From contig CAIZFH010000015.1 in the NCBI GenBank assembly GCA_903932155.1, forward strand, positions 1-44,047: a stretch of 44,047 nt of DNA. Direction: 5' to 3'. Below, one piece after another: positions 35,813 to 42,448 of the stretch. A model generated the notes under the pieces. The model searched no databases. It saw only the letters and a program-made list of their open reading frames with translations, and was not told the origin of the DNA. This stretch comes from an uncultured Granulicella sp. (GTDB taxonomy: Bacteria; Acidobacteriota; Terriglobia; Terriglobales; Acidobacteriaceae). Every line of letters begins with the position of its first letter. The first letter of the stretch is position 1. Made by a program: the position numbers and the translations under genes.

Positions 35813-36649
35813 CTAATCCTCGAAGCCAAATTCTCTTCTTGTTTCCCTAGCTAACCCGTCAAGATCCGGAAATACTACGGATTCCGCAATGCCATAACTA
35901 AAGATTGCTTCTCGAAATTTCGGTATAAGTTCCTTGGAGATCACGACTTTTGCAAGTGCGCCAACAGGGAAGTTTTCAGTCTCATAAATGCGCTCCATCG
36001 CATCGACGCTGTTCCCAAAGATTGTAAAAGCACCCCTTTGCGCAACGATCCGTGAGCTATTGTGCGCGCCGTTTATTGCAATCGGTAGGTTTCGAAAATC
36101 GTAGGTCGTGAGCGGAGGTTTGTATGGTGTGATCGCACTGTCGTTGGAGAAGGGGATCTCGCCCTTGAAGCTCAGATGGTGCAGGGCGTGTCTATTCCAA
36201 GCGATTGGGTCGAGGAACCAGACAACGGCATCATCCTGGTACATTATCTCCCGATTGCGGCCGCGCCCAACTACCTTGAAGTTGCGCCCTGCGGTCGCGA
36301 AGAACAAGCCGATAAAGGGGCTTTCGCTCCAGTCAAGAAGACGTGTCGGGACTCCATGATGCTGCATTACGAATAGGGCCTCCCAATCGTCGCCGAGACG
36401 GTTGTTGACGAAAGGAATGCTTCTCTGACGAAATCTCAACATGAGTTGCTGTTCCAATGTTGATAGGGCCTCCGGCTTTTTAATCGACCGATGCCTGTAA
36501 AGAGATGGAAGCAGTTTATGGAGCTTAAGAGAGGAGCAGCCTCGATACCAAAGGGATTTCGTCGCTGCTCGCTGATGTACTTCAAGCAACCCCACATACT
36601 CGGAAAAGGACTGAGGTCTTTCCTCTGGCACTGGCGGCAATCTAAACAA
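35813..36649 (-). CDS. FRG-domain protein
   Basis: This 278-residue protein has the FRG domain. SLWYRGCSS (32-40) holds the name-giving [F/Y]RG motif, and HHGVPTRLLDWSESPFIGLFFAT (97-119) the conserved H-GxPTRLLDW-PxxxLFFA segment. A later RIVAQRGAFTIFG is also typical. The family's biochemical activity is not established to my knowledge; members are frequent in accessory and defence-associated loci. The TTG start at 36649 has a poor ribosome site, so the start is uncertain. It is the first gene of a two-gene unit with the DUF262 protein. Confidence 0.82.
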   Translation of the reverse strand: MFRLPPVPEERPQSFSEYVGLLEVHQRAATKSLWYRGCSSLKLHKLLPSLYRHRSIKKPEALSTLEQQLMLRFRQRSIPFVNNRLGDDWEALFVMQHHGVPTRLLDWSESPFIGLFFATAGRNFKVVGRGRNREIMYQDDAVVWFLDPIAWNRHALHHLSFKGEIPFSNDSAITPYKPPLTTYDFRNLPIAINGAHNSSRIVAQRGAFTIFGNSVDAMERIYETENFPVGALAKVVISKELIPKFREAIFSYGIAESVVFPDLDGLARETRREFGFED

Positions 36650-36675
36650 CCCCCGACGCTGAATGTCTGAAGACG

Positions 36676-36705
36676 AGTAGTACTACTGTACAGCGTCCGT
36701 AGTAC
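36676..36705 (-). promoter_or_regulatory. Palindromes upstream of the FRG-DUF262 unit
   Basis: A perfect 12-bp palindrome AGTAGTACTACT (36676-36687) lies 27 bp before the FRG start. A further GTAGTAC (36699-36705) repeats its core. The spacing of the two cores is about two helical turns, compatible with a repressor site, but no regulator gene is adjacent. Confidence 0.4.
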
Positions 36706-36749
36706 CAATACATCCCCTCAGAGCCTTGTAGCCACTCATAAACCGTTCC

Positions 36750-36794
36750 GGCTACCCCCATTCATGCGGTCTCATCGCATGAATGGGGGTAGCC
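36750..36794. repeat. Perfect 19-bp inverted repeat with 7-nt loop
   Basis: The arms at 36750-36768 and 36776-36794 are exactly complementary (GGCTACCCCCATTCATGCG), with loop GTCTCAT. The rest of 36650-36956 holds no gene I can support: besides this hairpin there are the palindromes near 36676, a directly repeated GCGAACCCCTCCCGCCC (36799 and 36857), and the PIN-toxin promoter region. There is no T-run, so the hairpin is not a standard terminator. Confidence 0.9.
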
Positions 36795-36918
36795 ATTCGC
36801 TCGCGAACCCCTCCCGCCCCGCCCTTGCCTGTTCCCTGTTCCTGCATCCCCGAAGCGAACCCCTCCCGCCCAATCTCCCCTCAAAACCGCCCCCGCTCCA
36901 TCCCCTCCTCAATTATTC

Positions 36919-36956
36919 TTGATTTAAGTGATGTCACCCGTGATATCATCGCTCTC
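36919..36956 (+). promoter_or_regulatory. PIN-toxin promoter with two operator-like palindromes
   Basis: Two near-palindromes, GTGATGTCAC (36928-36937) and GTGATATCAT (36940-36949), are spaced 12 bp centre to centre. TATCAT (36944-36949) could be a -10 box, 7 bases before the GTG start, with TTGATT (36919-36924) as a weak -35 at 19 bp. This predicts an almost leaderless transcript and repression by the downstream RHH antitoxin. Confidence 0.45.
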
Positions 36957-37397
36957 GTGAGAATTGTCATGGATACCTCGGTCGTCGTAGCAGGCCTTCG
37001 CTCGCCGAAAGGGGCATCCGCCAAGATCATCGAGCTGATTCAAACCGGAGAAGTCACGCTATGCCTCGACTACAAAATGAGCTGCGAGTATCGCGATGTG
37101 GCAACCCGGCCAGAGCATCGCAAGGCCTCAGGCCTCTCCGTTCGCCAGGTCGGCGACTTTCTCTCCGTTCTCGAAGACATAGCAGAACCGATACGAATGA
37201 AGCGGCGCTACAGAAATCTATCGCCCGACCCAGCCGACGACATGGTGCTGGAGGTGGCGATCAATGCAACAGCAGACGCGATTGTGACCCACAATCTACG
37301 TCATTTGAAAGTGCCCGGAAACCGCTTCGGCATCCAGGTCGTCACACCCGGCGAATTTCTTGAATGGATCAGTACAGGAGGAGACCATGCCAGCTAA
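36957..37397 (+). CDS. PIN-domain toxin (COG1569-like)
   Basis: This is a 146-residue putative RNase toxin. MRIVMDTSVVVAGLRSPKGASAK is the signature start of this PIN family, with the first catalytic aspartate at D6. Further acidic residues occur in SPDPADDMVLEVAINATADAIVTHN, the characteristic C-terminal PIN segment. The GTG at 36957 is preferred; the open frame from 36783 runs through a low-complexity, Pro-rich stretch that is probably untranslated. The antitoxin gene overlaps its end by 11 bp, so the order is toxin first. Confidence 0.86.
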   Translation: MRIVMDTSVVVAGLRSPKGASAKIIELIQTGEVTLCLDYKMSCEYRDVATRPEHRKASGLSVRQVGDFLSVLEDIAEPIRMKRRYRNLSPDPADDMVLEVAINATADAIVTHNLRHLKVPGNRFGIQVVTPGEFLEWISTGGDHAS

Positions 37398-37716
37398 AAA
37401 GAATTCGGCAACGCCAGCTAAATTCGCGCTCCGTTTGACCGCAACTCTCGGCAAGGAGGCAAAGCAATCTGCCGCCAGGGAGGGCGTGTCGCTCAACCAG
37501 TTCATCAATCTCGCCGTAGCCGAGAAGGTCGAGTACTTGGAGAACGAAGCATGGATCGCCCGACGCCGTCCCCCCACGCAGGGTCGAATCGACAAAGCCA
37601 CGGCGCTGCTGCATCGCGAGGGAGGCCAACCGCCCGCAGCAAACGACATAATTCCCGACTCCTATAAGACCTGGGAGCGCGAGCAGATGCGCAACTCCCG
37701 CCGCAGAGCCAGCTAA
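37387..37716 (+). CDS. Ribbon-helix-helix antitoxin
   Basis: This is a 109-residue protein. Residues 11-46 (KFALRLTATLGKEAKQSAAREGVSLNQFINLAVAEKV) form a HicB/Arc-type RHH DNA-binding domain: strand, helix, turn at EGVS, helix. The C-terminal part is basic and probably binds the toxin. A strong ribosome site AGGAGGAG precedes the ATG inside the end of the PIN gene. It is expected to bind the palindromes at 36928-36949 and neutralise the PIN toxin. Confidence 0.85.
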   Translation: MPAKKNSATPAKFALRLTATLGKEAKQSAAREGVSLNQFINLAVAEKVEYLENEAWIARRRPPTQGRIDKATALLHREGGQPPAANDIIPDSYKTWEREQMRNSRRRAS

Positions 37717-37725
37717 AGACCCGGC

Positions 37726-37922
37726 TATCCTGAGCGAAGCCGAAGGAACCTGCGGTTGCTTGTTTTACGCTTGTCATCCTGAGCGCGTCGCTCGAGCGCG
37801 AAGGGCCCGACGAAATCCATCCGACCTCAACCGTCCGACCCTTTCTCCCACAAACTCCTGCCGTTGCCCTTGACGTTGCCTGTACTACTTGGTTTGTCAT
37901 TCCCGTAGGGAATCTGTTTCTG
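37726..37922 (+). repeat. REP-like repeat cluster behind the PIN/RHH pair
   Basis: It includes a unit at 37726 (CTATCCTGAGCGAAGCCGAA), a unit at 37772 (TGTCATCCTGAGCGCGTCGC) with the inner palindrome CGCTCGAGCG, and TGTCATTCCCGTAGGGAATC at 37895. The last shares a 20-base identity with the unit at 4811. Confidence 0.7.
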
Positions 37923-37940
37923 CCCTTGCCGTTGCCCGTT

Positions 37941-38018
37941 CTACACTATCCACTAACCACTAACCACTACCCACTACCCACTAACCACTAACCACTACTA
38001 ACTACCCACTACCCACTG
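37941..38018 (+). repeat. Short tandem repeat of CCACTAA/CCACTAC type
   Basis: About ten imperfect heptamers (CACTAAC, CACTACC) run head to tail over about 75 bp. The same word pair appears once near 530-545. The stretch 37717-38324 contains only these repeats and the hairpin at 38167; I find no gene in it on the plus strand. It is likely to vary in copy number between strains. Confidence 0.8.
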
Positions 38019-38151
38019 ATTTTCCTGTCAAGGGGGTCGAACCGCCCCTAAATCCTCAACCCACACAATCCAGACCTCTTCCACCCCAAAAATAGCCAAA
38101 AATAGTTGGCATACTAGTTATGCTCCACGGCGTACAATTTAAGTAGGAATC

Positions 38152-38184
38152 AAGAAAAAGAGAGACCCGGCACAGTGCCGGGCC
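38152..38184 (-). terminator. Hairpin with minus-strand T-run
   Basis: CCCGGCA-CAG-TGCCGGG (about 38167-38183) is followed on the minus strand by TCTCTCTTTTTCTT. It could end transcripts from the small minus-strand gene at 38325-38582. On the plus strand a ribosome-site-like GGAGG precedes an ATG at 38214, but that frame soon becomes antisense-like. Confidence 0.55.
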
Positions 38185-38324
38185 TTTCCATTTAAGCCGC
38201 AAACTGGAGGAAAATGGCCATCGAATATTTACGTCCGCATAGGGGACCGTATACCACCGGTACATATACTTATCTCTTTATTTTGAATACTTTGCGAAAA
38301 CAGGGAGGGGGGGGTACACCCTCG

Positions 38325-38582
38325 CTATGCCCACACGTCCTCCCCACTCGCCTCTTCCCCGGGATTCTGCCCTTCGCCACTTTCTCCGCCCTGCTCCCTC
38401 TCGGCGTCCCCACTCAGCCGCACCACGCAGTCCTCATTCTCGCCGGGCAAGCTCGACGATGCCGCAATCAGCAGCTTCCGCCGCGTTCGCTCGTCCTCCT
38501 GCTTCTTCGCTTCGCTCTTTGCTGCCTCCGCCAGAGCGTACATCTGGTTCAACGGATCCATTTGGTTGCTGTGTATATGCAT
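38325..38582 (-). CDS. Small charged hypothetical protein
   Basis: This is an 85-residue frame with a good ribosome site (GGGAGAGG, about 5 bases before the ATG). The composition is soluble and strongly charged: NQMYALAEAAKSEAKKQEDERTRRKLLIAASSS, then an acidic Gly/Glu-rich tail. The first half could be a coiled-coil-like helix. I recognise no family. Codon content differs from the housekeeping genes. The stop lies near a run of eight G (38303-38312 region). It is real or a remnant; confidence is moderate to low. Confidence 0.45.
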   Translation of the reverse strand: MHIHSNQMDPLNQMYALAEAAKSEAKKQEDERTRRKLLIAASSSLPGENEDCVVRLSGDAEREQGGESGEGQNPGEEASGEDVWA

Positions 38583-39173
38583 TACGCCTCTCCCTTCAAG
38601 CGCACTTCCACACCTGGCCGACGCCGCTGTGGCCCAACTTCACTCCCTGCTTCCAGCCGCCTTCTCTGCGACTTCTCTTATATATCTGCAATTGTCGCGC
38701 TGGAATCCATCTCCCAGGAGCATATTTCCCTCAAAGTCCCCAACTTTGTTACTCCCCAACTCGGCTCACCCTTCCAGGGAGCACCGATTCTCACCGCTGG
38801 TTCGGCGCACTGCCACCAAGACTCTGCCATCTGCCCCAGAAATGGTCTGTTTTGGGCCCCCATCCCCCCAAAGTTGCAGCCATCACCCGAAGGATGCAGA
38901 AATCGCCAAAATTAATCATTGTGAGGGTCGATTTTCGGCTCGTTTTACGGGGGATCTCACGGACAGTTTCGTAGATCGCATTACCAAAATACCCACAAAA
39001 TCAATAGTTTCCCGCTAGAAAGGTTACCTTCGTAACCATGGCAGTTTGATACGCGGTTATGTTACTGATTTTAGTGTACTTATTAAACAACGCATTCTAG
39101 AGTCATATCTGTAGTCCTGTCTACATAAAAAATCTGTTTCGCCCAACTAGAGTAACCCCAAGGGAGTAATATC
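38583..39173. other. Mostly non-coding stretch with possible gene remnant
   Basis: No intact gene is supported. On the minus strand, just before the small gene, one frame reads RRRLEAGSEVGPQRRRPGVE and ends in a TAA that overlaps its ATG. This looks like the tail of a decayed or frameshifted upstream gene. On the plus strand, near 39022-39037, the perfect inverted repeat GGTTAC-CTTC-GTAACC lies about 135 bp before the small secreted peptide and could be a regulatory site. Confidence 0.4.
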
Positions 39174-39338
39174 ATGAAAATTATCGTTCGCAGTCTCGTC
39201 ATCGCCCTCGCAGTAACCGGAGCAATAGCAACCAGTTACGCCAATGCGTCTTCGTCAAAGGCCACGGTATCCATCACCAAGACGAGCGCCATGCCGATCC
39301 CGAACTGCCCTCCGAGTGATCCAGGCTCCTGCGAGTAA
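39174..39338 (+). CDS. 54-residue secreted peptide with Cys-Pro motif
   Basis: This small frame has a strong ribosome site (GGGAG, 39162-39166, 7 bases before the ATG). It has a clear Sec signal: MKIIVRSLVIALAVTGAIA followed by TSYANA, with cleavage likely after ANA. The mature peptide is about 30 residues, Ser/Thr/Lys rich, and ends MPIPNCPPSDPGSCE, with two cysteines 8 residues apart. I know of no assigned function. A multi-pass membrane protein is encoded 85 bp downstream on the same strand, so the two may be functionally linked, which is inference only. Confidence 0.7.
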   Translation: MKIIVRSLVIALAVTGAIATSYANASSSKATVSITKTSAMPIPNCPPSDPGSCE

Positions 39339-39380
39339 TCTGTCGCGGTTACCAATGAGTTGAATAAATGTTGTTGACTC

Positions 39381-39416
39381 TCCCCTGGATAAGGTATCCT
39401 CAACTTGTCCAGGGGA
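39381..39416 (+). promoter_or_regulatory. Hairpin covering the ribosome site of the next gene
   Basis: The arms TCCCCTGGATAAG (39381-39393) and CTTGTCCAGGGGA (39404-39416) pair over 13 positions (one G-U) with a 10-base loop. The 3' arm contains AGGGG, the only good ribosome site for the following membrane-protein gene, so translation could be gated by this structure. Confidence 0.5.
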
Positions 39417-39423
39417 TGTGCGT

Positions 39424-40329
39424 GTGATCACAGCTCACTTTCTTAACTCGCTCAGCTATCTTGAGGTTGTATTCTGCCTCGCAGCACTATGTGCAATCAC
39501 ACTCAAGAAGCAGTGGACGGAATACTGGTCGCTTGGAGCGTTCCTCGCGCTTCGTTTCCTCTCCGACATAGTCCTGATTCCGCTCTTATATTTTAAAGAA
39601 AAATTCGCTGCCGAACACAGCATGGCGAGCGCACACACAGCGTACACTGCCTACTTTTATATCTTTTGGATTGGTTTCGCGCTCGAGTCCATCCTTACGC
39701 TCATCGTCGTATACAGTATCTTCCGGCTTGCCATGGCACCGCTGAAGGGACTCCAGCAGCTTGGTATGCTGATCTTTCGCTGGGCCGCCTCCATCTCAAT
39801 CGTTGTAGCGCTAGGCTCTGCCTTCGCGCCTGAAATGACGCGCACAAATTATCTCATCGCCGCCATCTCCCAACTACAGCGCACCCAGAGCATCCTCACC
39901 CTTTGCCTACTGGTCTTTGTCTGCTTCGCCATCGTTCCTATGGGCCTCAACTACGCAAGCCGCATCTTTGGCGTCAGCCTTGGCCTCGGCGTAATGGCCA
40001 CCAACGATCTGGTTCAGTCTGCCTGGCTCACCCTCAATCCAGGTATGAATACTGCCCGCAACATGGTCAACGGCGTCGTCATATGTCTCGTTCTCGTAAC
40101 CTGGACCGCATACTTCGCCTTGCCGGAGCCAAAGCGCCGCATGATCGTCCTTCCCACCACATCGCCCTTCCTGCGCTGGAACCAGATATCGCAGGTCCTC
40201 GGTGACAACCCAGGATTCGTCGCAGTGGGCGGAATGCCTCCAGAGTTGCTTGCTCCTGCTGAAATTGAAATCATGCAACGCGCATCCCGCAAAATGGTCG
40301 TCCCCTTTCCCAAGTCGATGAGCGCATAA
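39424..40329 (+). CDS. Multi-pass membrane protein, unknown function
   Basis: This is a protein of about 301 residues with roughly seven hydrophobic segments in the first 240 residues, for example YLEVVFCLAALCAITL, IFWIGFALESILTLIVVYSIF and GVVICLVLVTWTAYFAL. A cytoplasmic tail of about 60 residues ends PFPKSMSA. I recognise no named family; the layout is like the sensor-type membrane proteins common in Acidobacteria. GTG 39424 is preferred (AGGGG 8 bases upstream); GTG 39418 is in frame but too close to it. It ends before a clear terminator. Confidence 0.75.
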   Translation: MITAHFLNSLSYLEVVFCLAALCAITLKKQWTEYWSLGAFLALRFLSDIVLIPLLYFKEKFAAEHSMASAHTAYTAYFYIFWIGFALESILTLIVVYSIFRLAMAPLKGLQQLGMLIFRWAASISIVVALGSAFAPEMTRTNYLIAAISQLQRTQSILTLCLLVFVCFAIVPMGLNYASRIFGVSLGLGVMATNDLVQSAWLTLNPGMNTARNMVNGVVICLVLVTWTAYFALPEPKRRMIVLPTTSPFLRWNQISQVLGDNPGFVAVGGMPPELLAPAEIEIMQRASRKMVVPFPKSMSA

Positions 40330-40358
40330 ACGCTCTTGTTGTTCCGCACTAAATCCAG

Positions 40359-40395
40359 CGCCCACGCCAATCTTCAGCGTGGGCGTTTCTCTTTG
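40359..40395 (+). terminator. Intrinsic terminator
   Basis: A 9-bp stem CGCCCACGC (40359-40367) / GCGTGGGCG (40377-40385), loop CAATCTTCA, is followed by TTTCTCTTT. It ends the membrane-protein gene and may also work for lepB from the other side. Confidence 0.82.
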
Positions 40396-40430
40396 CAATC
40401 GATGCAATTCACCAGTCTCGTTTCCTGATC

Positions 40431-41048
40431 CTATCGCACCACTCCTACCTGCTCCATCGGCCAGTAGACGAAGACCGCTTTGCCGTAGATCAGTCCGCGG
40501 TCCACTGGTCCAAAGTCGCGACTGTCGCTGGAGATCGACCGGTGATCGCCCATCACGAAATACTCCCTCGGCGGCAGAACCATCTCCGGTTGAGACCGGT
40601 CATCGTCGTAGATCTTCTGAATATAAGGTTCTTTCAGACGCACGCCGTTTACATACACTCGCCCGTGCTCAATGCGCAGGTCATCGCCCGGTAATGCAAT
40701 CACCCGCTTGATGTAGCTCTTGGCATGATCGCGCGGATACTGGAACACCACCACATCTCCTGCATGAATATCTCCCATGCGATACGCAATCTTGTTGATG
40801 AACAACCGGTCCTGGTCTTCCAGAGCAGGCACCATGCTGGTTCCCTCCACACGCACCGGCTGGTATAGAAAAAGAATAATGAACGCCGAGACTGCAATCG
40901 ATACCACCAGATCACGCAGCCACGAATGCCAGCCCGCGACTTTATTCTCAGTAGCAGAACCGCTCCCAGCTCCAGTATCCATCCCTGAGCCGCAGTTCCC
41001 TGCCCCCGCACCCACCTGCTCTGGCTCTGCCTGTCCTTCGTCGATCAC
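40431..41048 (-). CDS. lepB: Signal peptidase I
   Basis: This is a membrane-anchored serine protease of about 205 residues that removes Sec and Tat signal peptides. The N-terminal Gly/Ala-rich segment precedes a single transmembrane helix (DLVVSIAVSAFIILFLY). The catalytic Ser71 lies in EGTSMVPAL, the general-base Lys114 in YIKRVIALPGD, and the C-terminal GDHRSISSDSRDFGPV is also conserved. The GTG at 41048 is preferred because GGAGG (41060-41056) lies 7 bases upstream; an ATG at 41084 is an alternative. It lies 38 bp downstream of the beta-lactamase-like gene. Confidence 0.93.
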   Translation of the reverse strand: MIDEGQAEPEQVGAGAGNCGSGMDTGAGSGSATENKVAGWHSWLRDLVVSIAVSAFIILFLYQPVRVEGTSMVPALEDQDRLFINKIAYRMGDIHAGDVVVFQYPRDHAKSYIKRVIALPGDDLRIEHGRVYVNGVRLKEPYIQKIYDDDRSQPEMVLPPREYFVMGDHRSISSDSRDFGPVDRGLIYGKAVFVYWPMEQVGVVR

Positions 41049-41086
41049 ACTCTCTCCTCCCACCCATGTCACCACCCATCGCACTC

Positions 41087-42211
41087 TCAGTTAGACGCAG
41101 CAGGTATGCCCTTGGGACTTACTGTTCCAGTGCCCTTCATCTCCAGTTCCAGTCCCGGCGTCAGCGTCTTGCCGTCGATTCCTTCCGGCGACCACGCCTC
41201 TACAATCGCCCGCGCCAGCATCGCAATAGCCAACTCCCCTTCATTATCTGCCGTCCATCCCGTATCCGTATTCTCGTAAGTAAAGATCGAGAGTACCATC
41301 GGCCCCTTCTTGCCCGCCACAATCGCCACGTCCGCGCGCACCGCGTTCAGGCTGCCCGTCTTGCTCGCGGTCCCCGATCCTGTCTCCGTCTTATCCAACT
41401 TCTCCAGGTATCGCGGTATCGTATCGCGATAGAACTGGTTGCGCAGCATATTCATTGCTACCACGCATATCGCCCTGTCGCTAACGGAGATCGGCCCCGC
41501 AGCGCTCTCCCCCTGCTTCTCCAACTCGCAACGCCCGATCCGCTCCATCACCCGCGCCATCTCCCGCGCAGTCGACTTTCCCAGTCCGTATTTCTCCTGG
41601 TCTGACGGCATTGGCTCGGTCGCCGGCTTGCCAATCTTCTTGTACAGATGCGTGTCCTTCAGTCCCATCCACGCAATCCGCTCATTCACTGCATCCAATC
41701 CAATCTTGTCGATCGCCAGATTGGCTGCCGTGTTGTCGCTCATCACAATCATCAGCGTCAACACATCCTTCAGCGTCAGTGTTTGCGGAGCATCCAGAAA
41801 CAGCAGAATCCCCGAGCCGCTAACCGCGTCCCCCGGCTCAAGCTGGATACTGTCGTCCCAGTGCGCTTTGCCAGCACGCACCTGCTCCATCGCCTCAAAA
41901 AGAATAGTCAGCTTGATCACCGACGCCGTCTGCACCACAGCGTCTGCGTCGATCCCTACGCTCAGGCCCGTGTTCAATTGTGTTGCGTACAGTGCGACTT
42001 TGCCGTGATGAGCCTTGGCAATCTCGCGAAGTCGTGCTTCCAAAGCAGCATCCGCAGACTGCATCTCCAGCCCACTCCCCACCGCGACCTGCGCCGAGGC
42101 TGCCTTCGCAGCTCCCACAGCTTGCGCCCACGCAACTCCGCCCTCTGCCATAAGCCACACAACGGCAAGCACTATTCCCGGCACTACCCTGCGGACTCTC
42201 ATCTTCTGCAT
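41087..42211 (-). CDS. Secreted class A beta-lactamase-like serine hydrolase
   Basis: This is a 374-residue protein with a signal peptide (VVPGIVLAVVWLMAEGGVAWAQ). The serine-penicillin-recognising fold has S97-V-I-K100 (SxxK), S158-D-N160 (SDN) and K284-T-G (KTG) in order. No clear ExxLN omega-loop motif is visible at the expected place; the region reads KPATEPMPSDQEKYGLG. It could therefore be a beta-lactamase or a related DD-peptidase-like hydrolase, and resistance cannot be concluded. A C-terminal extension of about 40 residues follows the core. It lies upstream of lepB and is divergent from murQ. Confidence 0.85.
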   Translation of the reverse strand: MQKMRVRRVVPGIVLAVVWLMAEGGVAWAQAVGAAKAASAQVAVGSGLEMQSADAALEARLREIAKAHHGKVALYATQLNTGLSVGIDADAVVQTASVIKLTILFEAMEQVRAGKAHWDDSIQLEPGDAVSGSGILLFLDAPQTLTLKDVLTLMIVMSDNTAANLAIDKIGLDAVNERIAWMGLKDTHLYKKIGKPATEPMPSDQEKYGLGKSTAREMARVMERIGRCELEKQGESAAGPISVSDRAICVVAMNMLRNQFYRDTIPRYLEKLDKTETGSGTASKTGSLNAVRADVAIVAGKKGPMVLSIFTYENTDTGWTADNEGELAIAMLARAIVEAWSPEGIDGKTLTPGLELEMKGTGTVSPKGIPAASN

Positions 42212-42448
42212 GGTACATTCTGCGACTTGCCGCGTAACACCCCCCTAGCGCGCTATCTCCGCCTTGCAGTTACCCAATCCGTAAAAAAATAGCTCATTAC
42301 GGTAATAAATCGTCTCCTCCCCGCTATGTTCTGGGTCATTTGGCCGTGGTCCATCGTATACTAAGTAATGGAGACTCCGGCGCATTTCAGATAGAGCCTG
42401 GTTCTCGACCTCCAAGCAATCTAATTCACTCCCCGGTGGCAGCGACTT

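Noticed and set aside
37941-38018. Possible CRISPR array
   Set aside because: The repeat unit is only about 7 bases with no spacers and no cas genes nearby; it is a simple tandem repeat.
38214-38915. 233-residue plus-strand frame with a GGAGG ribosome site
   Set aside because: The first 30 residues are odd but possible. The remainder is Pro/Ser/Leu-rich antisense-like sequence opposite a better minus-strand candidate, so I do not call it a gene.
39374-39400. TTGACT/TATCCT promoter before the membrane-protein gene
   Set aside because: The spacing is only 15 bp and both boxes overlap the hairpin, so the hairpin reading is stronger.
41087-42211. Calling the serine hydrolase a true antibiotic-resistance beta-lactamase
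   Set aside because: The omega-loop glutamate motif is not clear, and family members include enzymes that are not beta-lactamases; only the fold and three motifs are supported.
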